64,000 nucleotides of DNA from Bacteroidota bacterium (GCA_018266575.1 JAFEAE010000017.1:310001-374000), one strand, 5' to 3'; counted from the stretch's first letter, positions 16,099 to 22,338 are shown. Program-made: numbers and translations. Notes: generated by a model not told the origin, from the letters alone.

Positions 16099-17613
16099 TT
16101 AAAGTGTAATGGCTTCTATCATTTTCACTGCGTTGCTTCCTTCTTCAACAGCATTAAGTACATCGAACACCTTATCGCTCCACCCTGCGATCAAAAACAC
16201 ATCATCACGCTGCACATTCAATGGCGTGTTGCCATAGCCAGCAAGGTCGAACAGGTAAAGCTTTGCAGCCGGAGCTATTTTTTTATAGCGCTTCCACAAT
16301 TCAGTAATATGCTCATTGCCTTTGCTGTTCCATAACTGGCAGTCCGTAAACAGCATTATCTTATCTGCTGCTTTTTTTTGTTTCAGCAAATCTTCTATTA
16401 CCAGGTAACCGTTGGTACTGTAACCCACTTCACCTTCACGGCGATGGAACTCCATCACATTCGCCAGTATATTTTTTTTCGGCACCGTTATTTTTTTCCA
16501 TGTGTCACCAAACATACCAGTGATCACATTTCCACAACGGTTTTGCAGTAACATTGCCGTCATTAAACCGATATCAAAATTCTGCACTTTGCTTTTTGCG
16601 CTGATGGCACGCTGCATGCTTCCGCTAACATCTGCAGCTATCACCACTTTCGTGTTTTCATCATACCCTGCAATGTTTGCTGCACTATGCAATACTGCAT
16701 CTTCCAATGCATCGAGCACTTTGCCTGTTCTTCCGTTCTCCAGCAATTTCAATTCACGGTACGCACTCAAAAAACGGAAAGGCAGTTGTTTGCTTTTTGC
16801 AACAGCATTTTCATTGCTGATATAAGCGCATACTTTATTCAACGCTTCTTTGCTTACACCCGCTTCCAGTATGTTACGCAGGTTACGCATTGTTGCCATA
16901 TAACCGAGCTTGTTGCTATTTATCAGTTCTTCCCATTTTGCACGGAAAGCATTTTTCTTTTGCTCATCGCTTTCAAATTTTTGCTGTCCTACCAAGCTCA
17001 GCTCTACTTCCCACGTATAGGGTGCCTGCAATTCATCTTTTGCTATTTTATCGAACAATGTCTGTTGTGCATCGTCTTTAGCTTTCGGGTGAACCAGGAA
17101 CAACGCATCTTTCAGTTTCACGGCTGCATCACGGTTATATTTTGCATACTGGTATTCATCAAACTTGTTAAATGCTTCCGCCAAACCTTTTTGCAACTGT
17201 TTGCTCAACTTGTTCAGTTTCTTCACATCTTTTCTTTCATTTGCCAAAGCATAATAAGCGAGCAATTCAGTGATCTCGTCTGCACGTTGCACAATACGCT
17301 CCACCATTTTGCTCACCAGGCTGTCGCCTGTTTTTTGTTTTGCGAGTTCAACGGCAAGTACCAATGGCACACTGCGCAAATACATTTTCTCACGGGCATA
17401 CACTGCAAGCTTTGCTACGAAAGCAGCATCGTTTTTAGCGATCAGTTCGCGAAGGCGTTGGAGTTTAGCTTCTGCCTTTTCATAAAACTGATCACTTAAC
17501 CCTGTAGTAGCTACCGCAGTGTACAATTCCAATTGCGGGGTAAGTACGAACGCTTTTTCTTTTTCGTAGTTTACTGTTTCTTTTGCTTTTGCCGCTTTAA
17601 AATTAAATTTCAT
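16099..17613 (-). CDS. rsr: Ro60/Rsr-like TROVE domain RNA-binding protein
   Basis: Ring-shaped RNA-binding protein that binds Y RNAs on its outer surface and ends of misfolded RNAs in its central pore. Start chosen at ATG 17613 (MKFNFKAAKAKETVNYEKEK) because AAGGAGG lies 7 nt upstream; a 10-residue upstream extension is unlikely. Of 504 residues, about 1-310 form the helical HEAT-like TROVE domain (LGYMATMRNLRNILEAGVSK is characteristic). Residues about 320-500 are a von Willebrand A domain with an intact MIDAS motif DVSGSM near 328 and FTDCQLWNS. It is followed by a terminator and seven Y-RNA-like genes, and preceded by an operator-like repeat. Bacterial homologues act in RNA maturation and stress decay with PNPase. 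Confidence 0.95.
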   Translation of the reverse strand: MKFNFKAAKAKETVNYEKEKAFVLTPQLELYTAVATTGLSDQFYEKAEAKLQRLRELIAKNDAAFVAKLAVYAREKMYLRSVPLVLAVELAKQKTGDSLVSKMVERIVQRADEITELLAYYALANERKDVKKLNKLSKQLQKGLAEAFNKFDEYQYAKYNRDAAVKLKDALFLVHPKAKDDAQQTLFDKIAKDELQAPYTWEVELSLVGQQKFESDEQKKNAFRAKWEELINSNKLGYMATMRNLRNILEAGVSKEALNKVCAYISNENAVAKSKQLPFRFLSAYRELKLLENGRTGKVLDALEDAVLHSAANIAGYDENTKVVIAADVSGSMQRAISAKSKVQNFDIGLMTAMLLQNRCGNVITGMFGDTWKKITVPKKNILANVMEFHRREGEVGYSTNGYLVIEDLLKQKKAADKIMLFTDCQLWNSKGNEHITELWKRYKKIAPAAKLYLFDLAGYGNTPLNVQRDDVFLIAGWSDKVFDVLNAVEEGSNAVKMIEAITL

Positions 17614-17634
17614 ATTTAGCCTCCTTTTCGTTTG

Positions 17635-17691
17635 ACAATACAAACTTCCAATTCAACTGTGCAACCTTTTTGCACAGTAAAAAATATTTTC
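17635..17691. promoter_or_regulatory. Operator-like repeat, copy 1, upstream of Ro60
   Basis: A 57-bp sequence identical at 52 positions to the copy at 17927-17983, in the same orientation. It contains the inverted repeat TGTGCAA-CCTTT-TTGCACA (17658-17676). It lies just upstream of the Ro60 ribosome-binding site on the minus strand. The divergent WYL regulator nearby is the obvious candidate to bind it; that is inference. Confidence 0.65.
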
Positions 17692-17701
17692 CTTTTTTTT
17701 G

Positions 17702-17898
17702 TCACCCTTATGGGATTCGAACCCATACTTTGCTATGCAACAGTCCGGCTACAAATGCGCTTCCCTACTTTATTATTTCCTATTTCGGTGCAACTGCAAA
17801 TTCTATCTGTTAAAGCGCACGGCTAAAACAGCATCTTCCGGACACTCCACGGCTTAGTCTACTTTTTCCGCAGCACTTCCTTTTATGCTAAAGAGTGA
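17702..17898 (-). ncRNA. 197-nt tRNA-like RNA with a large insert in place of the anticodon arm
   Basis: Minus-strand reading shows a 7-bp acceptor stem TCACTCT / AGGGTGA (one G-T pair). A perfect D-arm AGCA-TAAAAGGAAG-TGCT follows, and the 3' end has a perfect T-arm TATGGG-TTCGAAT-CCCATA. Between D-arm and T-arm lie about 140 nt instead of about 25. They include the pairs GTCCGG / CCGGAC and TGCGCTT / AAGCGCA, so the insert is itself structured. No CCA is encoded (the 3' end is followed by C and a run of A). It has normal tRNA order, unlike the permuted Y RNAs downstream. It sits exactly between two copies of the operator repeat. It may be a decoy or sensor tRNA, or an effector RNA of the system; no known family was recognised. 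Confidence 0.6.
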
Positions 17899-17926
17899 TC
17901 TGATTTATAAGAACTATTTGCTATCA

Positions 17927-17983
17927 ACAATACAAACCTCCAACACAAGTGTGCGACCTTTTTGCACAGTAAAAAATATTTTC
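17927..17983. promoter_or_regulatory. Operator-like repeat, copy 2, upstream of the tRNA-like RNA and WYL gene
   Basis: Second copy of the 57-bp repeat, with inverted arms TGTGCGA and TTGCACA at 17950-17956 and 17962-17968. It lies 28 nt upstream of the tRNA-like RNA on the minus strand and 24 nt upstream of the WYL gene on the plus strand, so it could control both. Confidence 0.65.
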
Positions 17984-18007
17984 AATTATCTTTAAAAAAA
18001 AATCAAA

Positions 18008-19030
18008 ATGCCTGTTAACCGAAATGCGCTTATCCGGTACCGCACGATTGATAAATGCCTGCAAAACCGCCGCCGCAAATGGAGCATCGATGACCTTATT
18101 GATGCATGCAACGATGCCTTATACGAATATGAAGGCATTGACAAGAGCGTGAGCATGCGAACTATCCGCCTCGACCTGAATGCCATGCGCAGCGATAAAC
18201 TCGGTTACAACGCACCCATCATCGTAAAGGATAAAAAATATTATACCTATGAAGATGCGGATTACTCTATCACCAATATCCCCCTCACTACACAAGACCT
18301 TACTATTTTACAGGAAGTTTCACACCTGCTTCGCCAGTTCAAAGGTTTCAGCCACTTTAATGAAGTGAGTGAAATGATCAACAAACTGGAAGACAAAATC
18401 CACAGCGAACAACACCAGCAAGCCTCTGTGATCGATTTTGAAAAGAATGAATTGCTTATCGGAATTGAGTGGCTCGATATAGTATATAAAGCCATCGTTT
18501 CCGAAACAACAGTGTTGCTCACGTATCAATCTTTCAAAGCAAGGCAGGCGAGCGATATTATCTTTTATCCATACCTGCTGAAAGAATACCGTAACCGCTG
18601 GTTCATTCTTGGCATGAACAAGCATGGAAAGGAGATCACCACTTTTGCTCTCGACAGGATACAAAATATCCAATTGCTTCCTGATGAATTATTTCGCACG
18701 CACAAACATTTTGACGCTCAAACTTATTTCCGCGACATTATTGGTGTTACCAGGAATTTTGCAGACAAGCCCACGCATATTGTATTTATTGCAAACTCCT
18801 ATCATGCTCCATACATCAAAACAAAACCCATTCACTTTTCACAACTTATTGTAGAAGAATCAAAACAGGGAACTACATTCAGTATCGATGTAATTCCCAA
18901 CTTTGAACTCGAACGCGAACTCATCGGTTTCGGCGAAGGATTAAAAGTCGTTTCACCAAATACTCTTGTCCGCCAGATCAAAAGAAAGATCAGGTTGATG
19001 AATGAATTATACCAGCTGCCTGAATCTTGA
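18008..19030 (+). CDS. WYL domain transcriptional regulator
   Basis: A 340-residue HTH-WYL protein. Residues about 1-80 form a winged helix-turn-helix (RYRTIDKCLQNRRRKWSIDD, SMRTIRLDLNAMRSDKLGYN). Residues about 145-225 form the WYL Sm-like domain with IIFYPYLLKEYRNRWFILGM, and a WCX C-terminal extension follows (ELERELIGFGEGLKVVSPNT). WYL proteins bind nucleic acid ligands or nucleotides and act in defence and RNA or DNA stress systems. It is the only plus-strand gene in the island and is divergent from the tRNA-like RNA and Ro60, so it probably regulates both through the paired 57-bp sites. The activating ligand, perhaps damaged RNA ends, is inference. Confidence 0.93.
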   Translation: MPVNRNALIRYRTIDKCLQNRRRKWSIDDLIDACNDALYEYEGIDKSVSMRTIRLDLNAMRSDKLGYNAPIIVKDKKYYTYEDADYSITNIPLTTQDLTILQEVSHLLRQFKGFSHFNEVSEMINKLEDKIHSEQHQQASVIDFEKNELLIGIEWLDIVYKAIVSETTVLLTYQSFKARQASDIIFYPYLLKEYRNRWFILGMNKHGKEITTFALDRIQNIQLLPDELFRTHKHFDAQTYFRDIIGVTRNFADKPTHIVFIANSYHAPYIKTKPIHFSQLIVEESKQGTTFSIDVIPNFELERELIGFGEGLKVVSPNTLVRQIKRKIRLMNELYQLPES

Positions 19031-19077
19031 TTCCAACCTGGCAGATCAAACAAATCAGGACAAAATCGTGATCCAGA

Positions 19078-19557
19078 TTACTGTACCATTTTATTCGCAC
19101 AGCTCGAACTTGCAAATGCATGTGGCTTGGCTTTGAATGCAAAACCCATCGCCATAATATAGCCCATCGCATCTTTTAATGCGTCATTGCTTTTGAAGTT
19201 CGGGTTGGTGTTGATGTCGGCATGTACTTCCATCTCCACATTGTAGCGTGAAAAAATATTGCACAGTTCGTATGCTGTTTCAATACTCTTTGCCACTTCC
19301 ATCAACATCCGTTGCTTAATGCTCATCTTTTGTTTTGATGTTTCATTGTGTATGTACATGAAACCACCTTTTCCTTTTCGGATGAACACAATTACTGTTG
19401 CGAATTCGGTGAATTTATTTTTCACCTGGCTGTCTGTTCCGATGCAGGCTTTCAACTCATGGCCTGCATTTTTTTCACGAACGATAACAGCCCGGACTTC
19501 ATCTTCGATCGGCCGGAGAATTTTTTCTCCGCTCAGTTTTCTCCATTGCTGTTTCAT
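19078..19557 (-). CDS. YkuK/DUF458-type RNase H fold protein
   Basis: A 159-residue protein of the DUF458 family, which has an RNase H-like fold. The start of the core reads KACIGTDSQVKNKFTEFATV, giving a conserved Asp, and the motif EMEVHADINTNPNFKSN supplies further acidic and His positions. The length is usual. It is separated from the AAA ATPase upstream by 20 nt, so the two are likely co-transcribed. The family has no firm function; in this context a ribonuclease acting on damaged or structured RNA is plausible. The gap 19031-19077 holds a fragment of the dispersed repeat also seen at 21019. Confidence 0.85.
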   Translation of the reverse strand: MKQQWRKLSGEKILRPIEDEVRAVIVREKNAGHELKACIGTDSQVKNKFTEFATVIVFIRKGKGGFMYIHNETSKQKMSIKQRMLMEVAKSIETAYELCNIFSRYNVEMEVHADINTNPNFKSNDALKDAMGYIMAMGFAFKAKPHAFASSSCANKMVQ

Positions 19558-19577
19558 GTTGTTTGTTTAAAACTGTT

Positions 19578-20756
19578 TTAATTTTCCAATACATGTTGCC
19601 TGAACCCGATCACTTCAACTTTTTTGGATTGATCCTTTTCATTCGGATTAGTGATCTCTGCAAGTGTCATCGGTTTGTTGATTGTTTGTTGCAACCCTAA
19701 ATGTTCACTCAATGCTTTCGCTTTGTGTACATGCAATTTTCCAAATTCATATCTCGCGATCAATCTTCCTTTGCGCATCAATGCACTATCAACCATATTT
19801 ATGTCGCTGTTGAACGTGCACACGATCTGAACATTCAAACAATCACTCAATAGTCCGTCACTGATGTTCAGCAAGTTGCTCACGCTACTCTGGTTGCTGA
19901 ATTTTCTGTCCATGATTATATTCTCTGCATCTTCAATAATCAACACCGCGTTTGGGTTATCGATCAACAGGTCCATAAAATCAGGGTTCATTAAATTTCC
20001 TGCAACACTTGGCGAAACAAACATTACTTTCTTTTTCAGGTTTGCTATCAAATGGCGCAGATAAGTTGTCTTACCTGTTCCTGGCAATCCGTGCAGCAAC
20101 ACAATTCCTTTATCATTTTCTTTTGCCAGTCTTTCTTTGATCATCGTATCCACCGGTTTAAAATCATCGTTGTAATACAAATCAATGTCTATGTCCACCG
20201 GTTTTATCTTCAATGTTTTTAAATCAAGTGTACCATTGCTTATTGAAATGATATTCATCTCATGTTCAACTTCTTTTTGCGGAGCCTTATACATTTTAAA
20301 TTCATTCAGCATCCGGTTCGCCAGATCGTAATGGTTAGGGCTTGAATAAACATCAGCCCAATCTTCTCCTAATCGAACTATCACTTTATTTTTCAGTTTG
20401 AAAAGTGTTTTGCTGAATTCAATTCTCTCCATCTGCCAGTTGTAGTAATTACGCTGGTAAACAGCCTGCACTTTTCCATACACGCCACTTTTAATCAATT
20501 GGAACACTTTGTTCACATCGATCAAACCGATATAATGCACGCAGGGAATCGATCCGAATTCTTTCAGGTAAAACGCTTTTGGTTCGATAAAATACTCATC
20601 GAAAAGCCTTACATCTTTATGCTTTCTAAATTTTTGCTTCATTTGTAACCATGCATTTTTAAAATCACATTTTAAATTAGGGATCACCTCAATCATGATG
20701 CGGATAAAAATTATTGCTAACAAAAAGTATAGCGTTCCCATATCTCTAATTTTCAT
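19578..20756 (-). CDS. BCS1-like AAA ATPase
   Basis: Start chosen at ATG 20756 (MKIRDMGTLYFLLAIIFIRI), not a GTG 15 nt earlier that would overlap the tRNA-Trp gene. The 392 residues begin with one hydrophobic, possibly membrane-anchoring helix (about 8-26). A 190-residue unassigned domain follows, then an AAA module: Walker A HGLPGTGKTTYLR near 222-234, Walker B NAVLIIEDAEN near 269-279, sensor 1 IVCTFNSDINMVD, and arginine-finger region MRKGRLIARYEF. The last motifs resemble BCS1-type AAA proteins. The gene follows the tRNA array with only 13 nt between, and precedes the YkuK-type gene. Its substrate is unknown; remodelling of an RNA-protein complex is inference. Confidence 0.88.
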   Translation of the reverse strand: MKIRDMGTLYFLLAIIFIRIMIEVIPNLKCDFKNAWLQMKQKFRKHKDVRLFDEYFIEPKAFYLKEFGSIPCVHYIGLIDVNKVFQLIKSGVYGKVQAVYQRNYYNWQMERIEFSKTLFKLKNKVIVRLGEDWADVYSSPNHYDLANRMLNEFKMYKAPQKEVEHEMNIISISNGTLDLKTLKIKPVDIDIDLYYNDDFKPVDTMIKERLAKENDKGIVLLHGLPGTGKTTYLRHLIANLKKKVMFVSPSVAGNLMNPDFMDLLIDNPNAVLIIEDAENIIMDRKFSNQSSVSNLLNISDGLLSDCLNVQIVCTFNSDINMVDSALMRKGRLIARYEFGKLHVHKAKALSEHLGLQQTINKPMTLAEITNPNEKDQSKKVEVIGFRQHVLEN

Positions 20757-20769
20757 TTTTACATTTTGC

Positions 20770-20840
20770 ACGGGCGTCAGGAATCAAACCTGCATCTTCA
20801 GTTTTGGAGACTGATATGTTATCAATTACACCAAACCCGC
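20770..20840 (-). tRNA. tRNA-Trp (anticodon CCA)
   Basis: 71 nt. Acceptor GCGGGTT / CGCCCGT (weak last pair), anticodon stem TCAGT / ACTGA with loop CTCCAAA, T-loop TTTGATT instead of the usual TTCGATT, and a mismatch in the T-stem. No CCA is encoded; GCAAAATG follows. Last gene of the array, 13 nt before the AAA ATPase start. Confidence 0.85.
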
Positions 20841-20846
20841 ATTTGC

Positions 20847-20921
20847 GGTGCCTCAAGGAATCGAACCTCGATGATTGGTTCTTCAAACCAATGCAAATAG
20901 AACCATCTCTGCCAAAGCACC
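20847..20921 (-). tRNA. tRNA-Phe (anticodon GAA)
   Basis: 75 nt. Acceptor GGTGCTT / AGGCACC, anticodon stem TTGGT / ACCAA with loop TTGAAGA, T-loop TTCGATT. The D-arm has an unusually long loop. No CCA encoded. Confidence 0.87.
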
Positions 20922-20932
20922 GATCATTTTGC

Positions 20933-21016
20933 GGAGAGTGTAAGAATCGAACTTACCTGAGTGTTACCTCAACCACAGCTTAGCAAGCCTGTACAATACC
21001 GCTCTGTCAACTCTCC
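20933..21016 (-). tRNA. tRNA-Ser (anticodon GCT)
   Basis: 84 nt class II tRNA. Perfect acceptor GGAGAGT / ACTCTCC, anticodon loop TTGCTAA on an imperfect stem, and a long variable arm TGAG-GTAACA-CTCA as expected for serine. No CCA encoded; GCAAAATG follows. Confidence 0.86.
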
Positions 21017-21018
21017 GT

Positions 21019-21125
21019 TTTTATTTGTCTGAACCTGGATTTATCTGATTTGAATGATTCATTTGATTGGAGAAATTACAATCATGCGAATCAGATTAAT
21101 CAGGTCAAAATCATAGTTCAGATTT
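21019..21125. repeat. Dispersed degenerate repeat splitting the tRNA array
   Basis: Contains TCTGAACCTGGATTTATCTG and GATTAATCAGGTCAAAATCA, phrases that recur at 19035-19080, 42595-42650, 58648-58700 and 61140-61180. It inserts about 110 nt between tRNA-Asn and tRNA-Ser, while all other spacers in the array are 0-12 nt. Confidence 0.6.
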
Positions 21126-21131
21126 TTTTGC

Positions 21132-21201
21132 GGAAACAGAATGATTCGAACATTCGCCTGATGGTTAACAACCAACTGTTCTGCCATTGAACTATATTTC
21201 C
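21132..21201 (-). tRNA. tRNA-Asn (anticodon GTT)
   Basis: 70 nt. Acceptor GGAAATA / TGTTTCC, anticodon stem GTTGG / CCATC with one T-T mismatch and loop TTGTTAA, T-arm GAATG-TTCGAAT-CATTC. No CCA encoded. Confidence 0.87.
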
Positions 21202-21205
21202 TTGT

Positions 21206-21278
21206 TGGCCCGGTGAGAATCGAACTCACAACCCTCCGGTTAAAAGCTGGATACTCTTGCCAGTTGAGTTACGAACCA
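21206..21278 (-). tRNA. tRNA-Lys (anticodon TTT)
   Basis: 73 nt. Acceptor TGGTTCG / CGGGCCA with two G-T pairs, D-arm ACTC...GAGT, anticodon stem TCCAG / CCGGA with an A-C mismatch and loop CTTTTAA, perfect T-arm GTGAG / CTCAC. No CCA encoded. Confidence 0.87.
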
Positions 21279-21284
21279 TTTTGT

Positions 21285-21354
21285 CGGCTCAGAAAGATTC
21301 GAACTTTCATCGCTGCGTTCGTAGCGCAGTATTCTTCCATTGAACTATAAGCCA
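21285..21354 (-). tRNA. tRNA-Arg (anticodon ACG)
   Basis: 70 nt. Acceptor TGGCTTA / TGAGCCG, D-arm GTTC...GAAT, perfect anticodon stem CTGCG / CGCAG with loop CTACGAA, T-arm GAAAG-TTCGAAT-CTTTC. No CCA encoded; the spacer ACAAAAT follows. Confidence 0.88.
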
Positions 21355-21359
21355 TTTTG

Positions 21360-21453
21360 TGCGACTTTCAGATTTGAACTGAAAGCAACCATCTTCTATT
21401 TACCTCTCAGAAAGAGAGGAAGATGGATGTGTTGCCGATTACACCAAGCCGCA
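21360..21453 (-). tRNA. tRNA-like gene with expanded anticodon arm, possibly Arg (TCT)
   Basis: 94 nt. Acceptor TGCGGCT / AGTCGCA, D-arm GTGT...ACAC and T-arm TTCAG-TTCAAAT-CTGAA are normal. The anticodon arm is not. A 7- to 8-bp stem CCATCTTC / GAAGATGG encloses a second hairpin CTCTC-TTTCT-GAGAG with a 7-nt one-sided bulge GTAAATA. If the inner loop is read as TTTCTGA the anticodon is TCT (Arg AGA). If the outer stem is the true anticodon stem, the loop is 28 nt, four times normal. The identity is therefore uncertain and an intron-like insert is possible. Confidence 0.65.
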
Positions 21454-21465
21454 TTCTTTTTTCCG

Positions 21466-21537
21466 GTTGACTTCGGGACTCGAACCCTGTTCTCCACATT
21501 CACAGTGTGGCGCTTTACCAGTTAAGCTAAAGCCAAC
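21466..21537 (-). tRNA. tRNA-His (anticodon GTG)
   Basis: 72 nt. Acceptor GTTGGCT / AGTCAAC, D-arm AGCTTAACTGGTAAAGC, anticodon stem CCACA / TGTGG with loop CTGTGAA. The T-stem keeps only three pairs (GGG / CCC), so this gene is slightly decayed. No CCA encoded. Confidence 0.83.
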
Positions 21538-21543
21538 ATTTGC

Positions 21544-21615
21544 TACCAGGTTTGGATTCGAACCAAAACAACCTGTGTCAAAAACAGGTATGCTTAACCG
21601 TTACATCACCCGGCA
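21544..21615 (-). tRNA. tRNA-Gln (anticodon TTG)
   Basis: 72 nt. Acceptor TGCCGGG / CCTGGTA, anticodon stem CCTGT / ACAGG with loop TTTTGAC, T-arm TTTGG-TTCGAAT-CCAAA. No CCA encoded; GCAAAT follows. Confidence 0.88.
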
Positions 21616-21623
21616 ATTGATGC

Positions 21624-21694
21624 GGTTCGTATGAGGATCGAACTCATTGCAACAGATCGACAATCTGTGATGTTAGCCATTACACCAACGAACC
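21624..21694 (-). tRNA. tRNA-Asp (anticodon GTC)
   Basis: 71 nt. Perfect acceptor GGTTCGT / ACGAACC, anticodon stem ACAGA / TCTGT with loop TTGTCGA, T-arm ATGAG-TTCGATC-CTCAT. Its first base directly abuts the CCA of the preceding tRNA-Glu, so the pair must be separated by processing. Confidence 0.9.
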
Positions 21695-21768
21695 TGGTGA
21701 TCTGCACGGAAATCTAACCCATATTGCAAGAATGAAAATCTTGTGTCCTGCCTTTAGAGAAACAGATT
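21695..21768 (-). tRNA. tRNA-Glu-like (anticodon TTC), first of the array
   Basis: 74 nt including an encoded 3' CCA, the only one in the array. Anticodon stem CAAGA / TCTTG with loop TTTTCAT. The acceptor AATCTGT / GCAGATC has an A-C mismatch at the first pair, the D-stem has a C-C mismatch and the T-loop is TTAGATT, lacking the standard TTC. It is thus a degenerate tRNA that may not be a normal elongator. Confidence 0.78.
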
Positions 21769-21775
21769 ATGTAAT

Positions 21776-21808
21776 AAAAAAACCCGGTCGTGGTTCGACC
21801 GGGTTTTC
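21776..21808 (-). terminator. Terminator between the small ORF and the tRNA array
   Basis: Perfect 10-bp stem AACCCGGTCG / CGACCGGGTT with a 5-nt loop, followed by a T run of seven on the minus strand. It closes the small ORF transcript 22 nt past its stop, and the tRNA array starts just beyond it. The array therefore needs its own promoter, or read-through. Confidence 0.9.
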
Positions 21809-21829
21809 GTTTATACATATACGTTATTC

Positions 21830-21982
21830 TTATATGCAAAATCTTTCCAGTCGCTTTCGAATACAACCACTAACATTCCCCATCGGTTCGATACTACTTT
21901 CCACCTGCACATACCAATAGCATTTGAGTGATAACATATCATTCAGTATTTCAAATCGTTTGTGTTGTAATTCCTGCAGCAT
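21830..21982 (-). CDS. Small protein of 50 residues, unknown
   Basis: ATG at 21982 opens a 50-codon frame starting MLQELQHKRFEILNDMLSLK and ending IRKRLERFCI, with stop at 21830-21832. It is charged, probably helical at both ends, with two Cys and a Trp-Tyr pair. It is directly followed by a strong terminator, which supports a real transcript. No family was recognised. It is too short for many gene callers. It may be the first element of the tRNA/ATPase locus or an independent gene. Confidence 0.5.
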   Translation of the reverse strand: MLQELQHKRFEILNDMLSLKCYWYVQVESSIEPMGNVSGCIRKRLERFCI

Positions 21983-22065
21983 TAAAATTTTTTATTCATT
22001 AAAAATTGAATTAAATCCCTGATCCTTTACATTCCTTTAATCATTTCAATCCGGTTTCATACAAC

Positions 22066-22092
22066 AAAAAACCCCGCAATCACTTGCGGGGC
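22066..22092 (-). terminator. Terminator of a short transcript with a possible 20-codon ORF
   Basis: Stem CCCCGCAA / TTGCGGGG with loop GTGA and a T run on the minus strand. Upstream on the same strand (22120-22182) is a 20-codon frame, MNWFSQVKDYTRCGASYNAE, containing the hairpin CCCG-TTGC-GGGG. This could be a small RNA, a leader peptide or chance. Nothing else is recognisable in 22093-22338. Confidence 0.7.
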
Positions 22093-22338
22093 CTGCGTTA
22101 TATCGAATTCGTTTTTTTCTTATTCAGCATTATAACTTGCCCCGCAACGGGTATAGTCTTTTACCTGACTAAACCAGTTCATTGATTCAATATGTAAATT
22201 TATTCGGAGCATTTTTTTGTTTTTTGCAATGCAAAGATGAAAATAATTTTTTGATGTTGCCAAATTTTTGAAAAGAATTTTTGAAAAAATTTTACAACAA
22301 CAAAATTTTACAACATCTCCAACTAAAATTTTTCTTCT

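Noticed and set aside
17635..17691. Sigma-54 promoter in the operator repeat (TGTGCA...TTGCAC)
   Set aside because: The -24 GG is missing and the second copy changes TTGC to TCGC. The palindrome explains the conservation better, and no sigma-54 activator is nearby.
17702..17898. Group I intron inside a tRNA gene
   Set aside because: A GACTA-like string is present, but the insert is only about 140 nt and lacks the paired P, Q, R and S core elements on the same strand.
17702..17898. tmRNA
   Set aside because: The RNA has a full D-arm and no tag reading frame or typical 5' GGGGCTGA-like start, so it does not fit tmRNA.
15025..21768. CRISPR array
   Set aside because: The recurring units are of unequal length, carry tRNA-like structure, and have no constant repeat with unique spacers. 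No cas gene is present.
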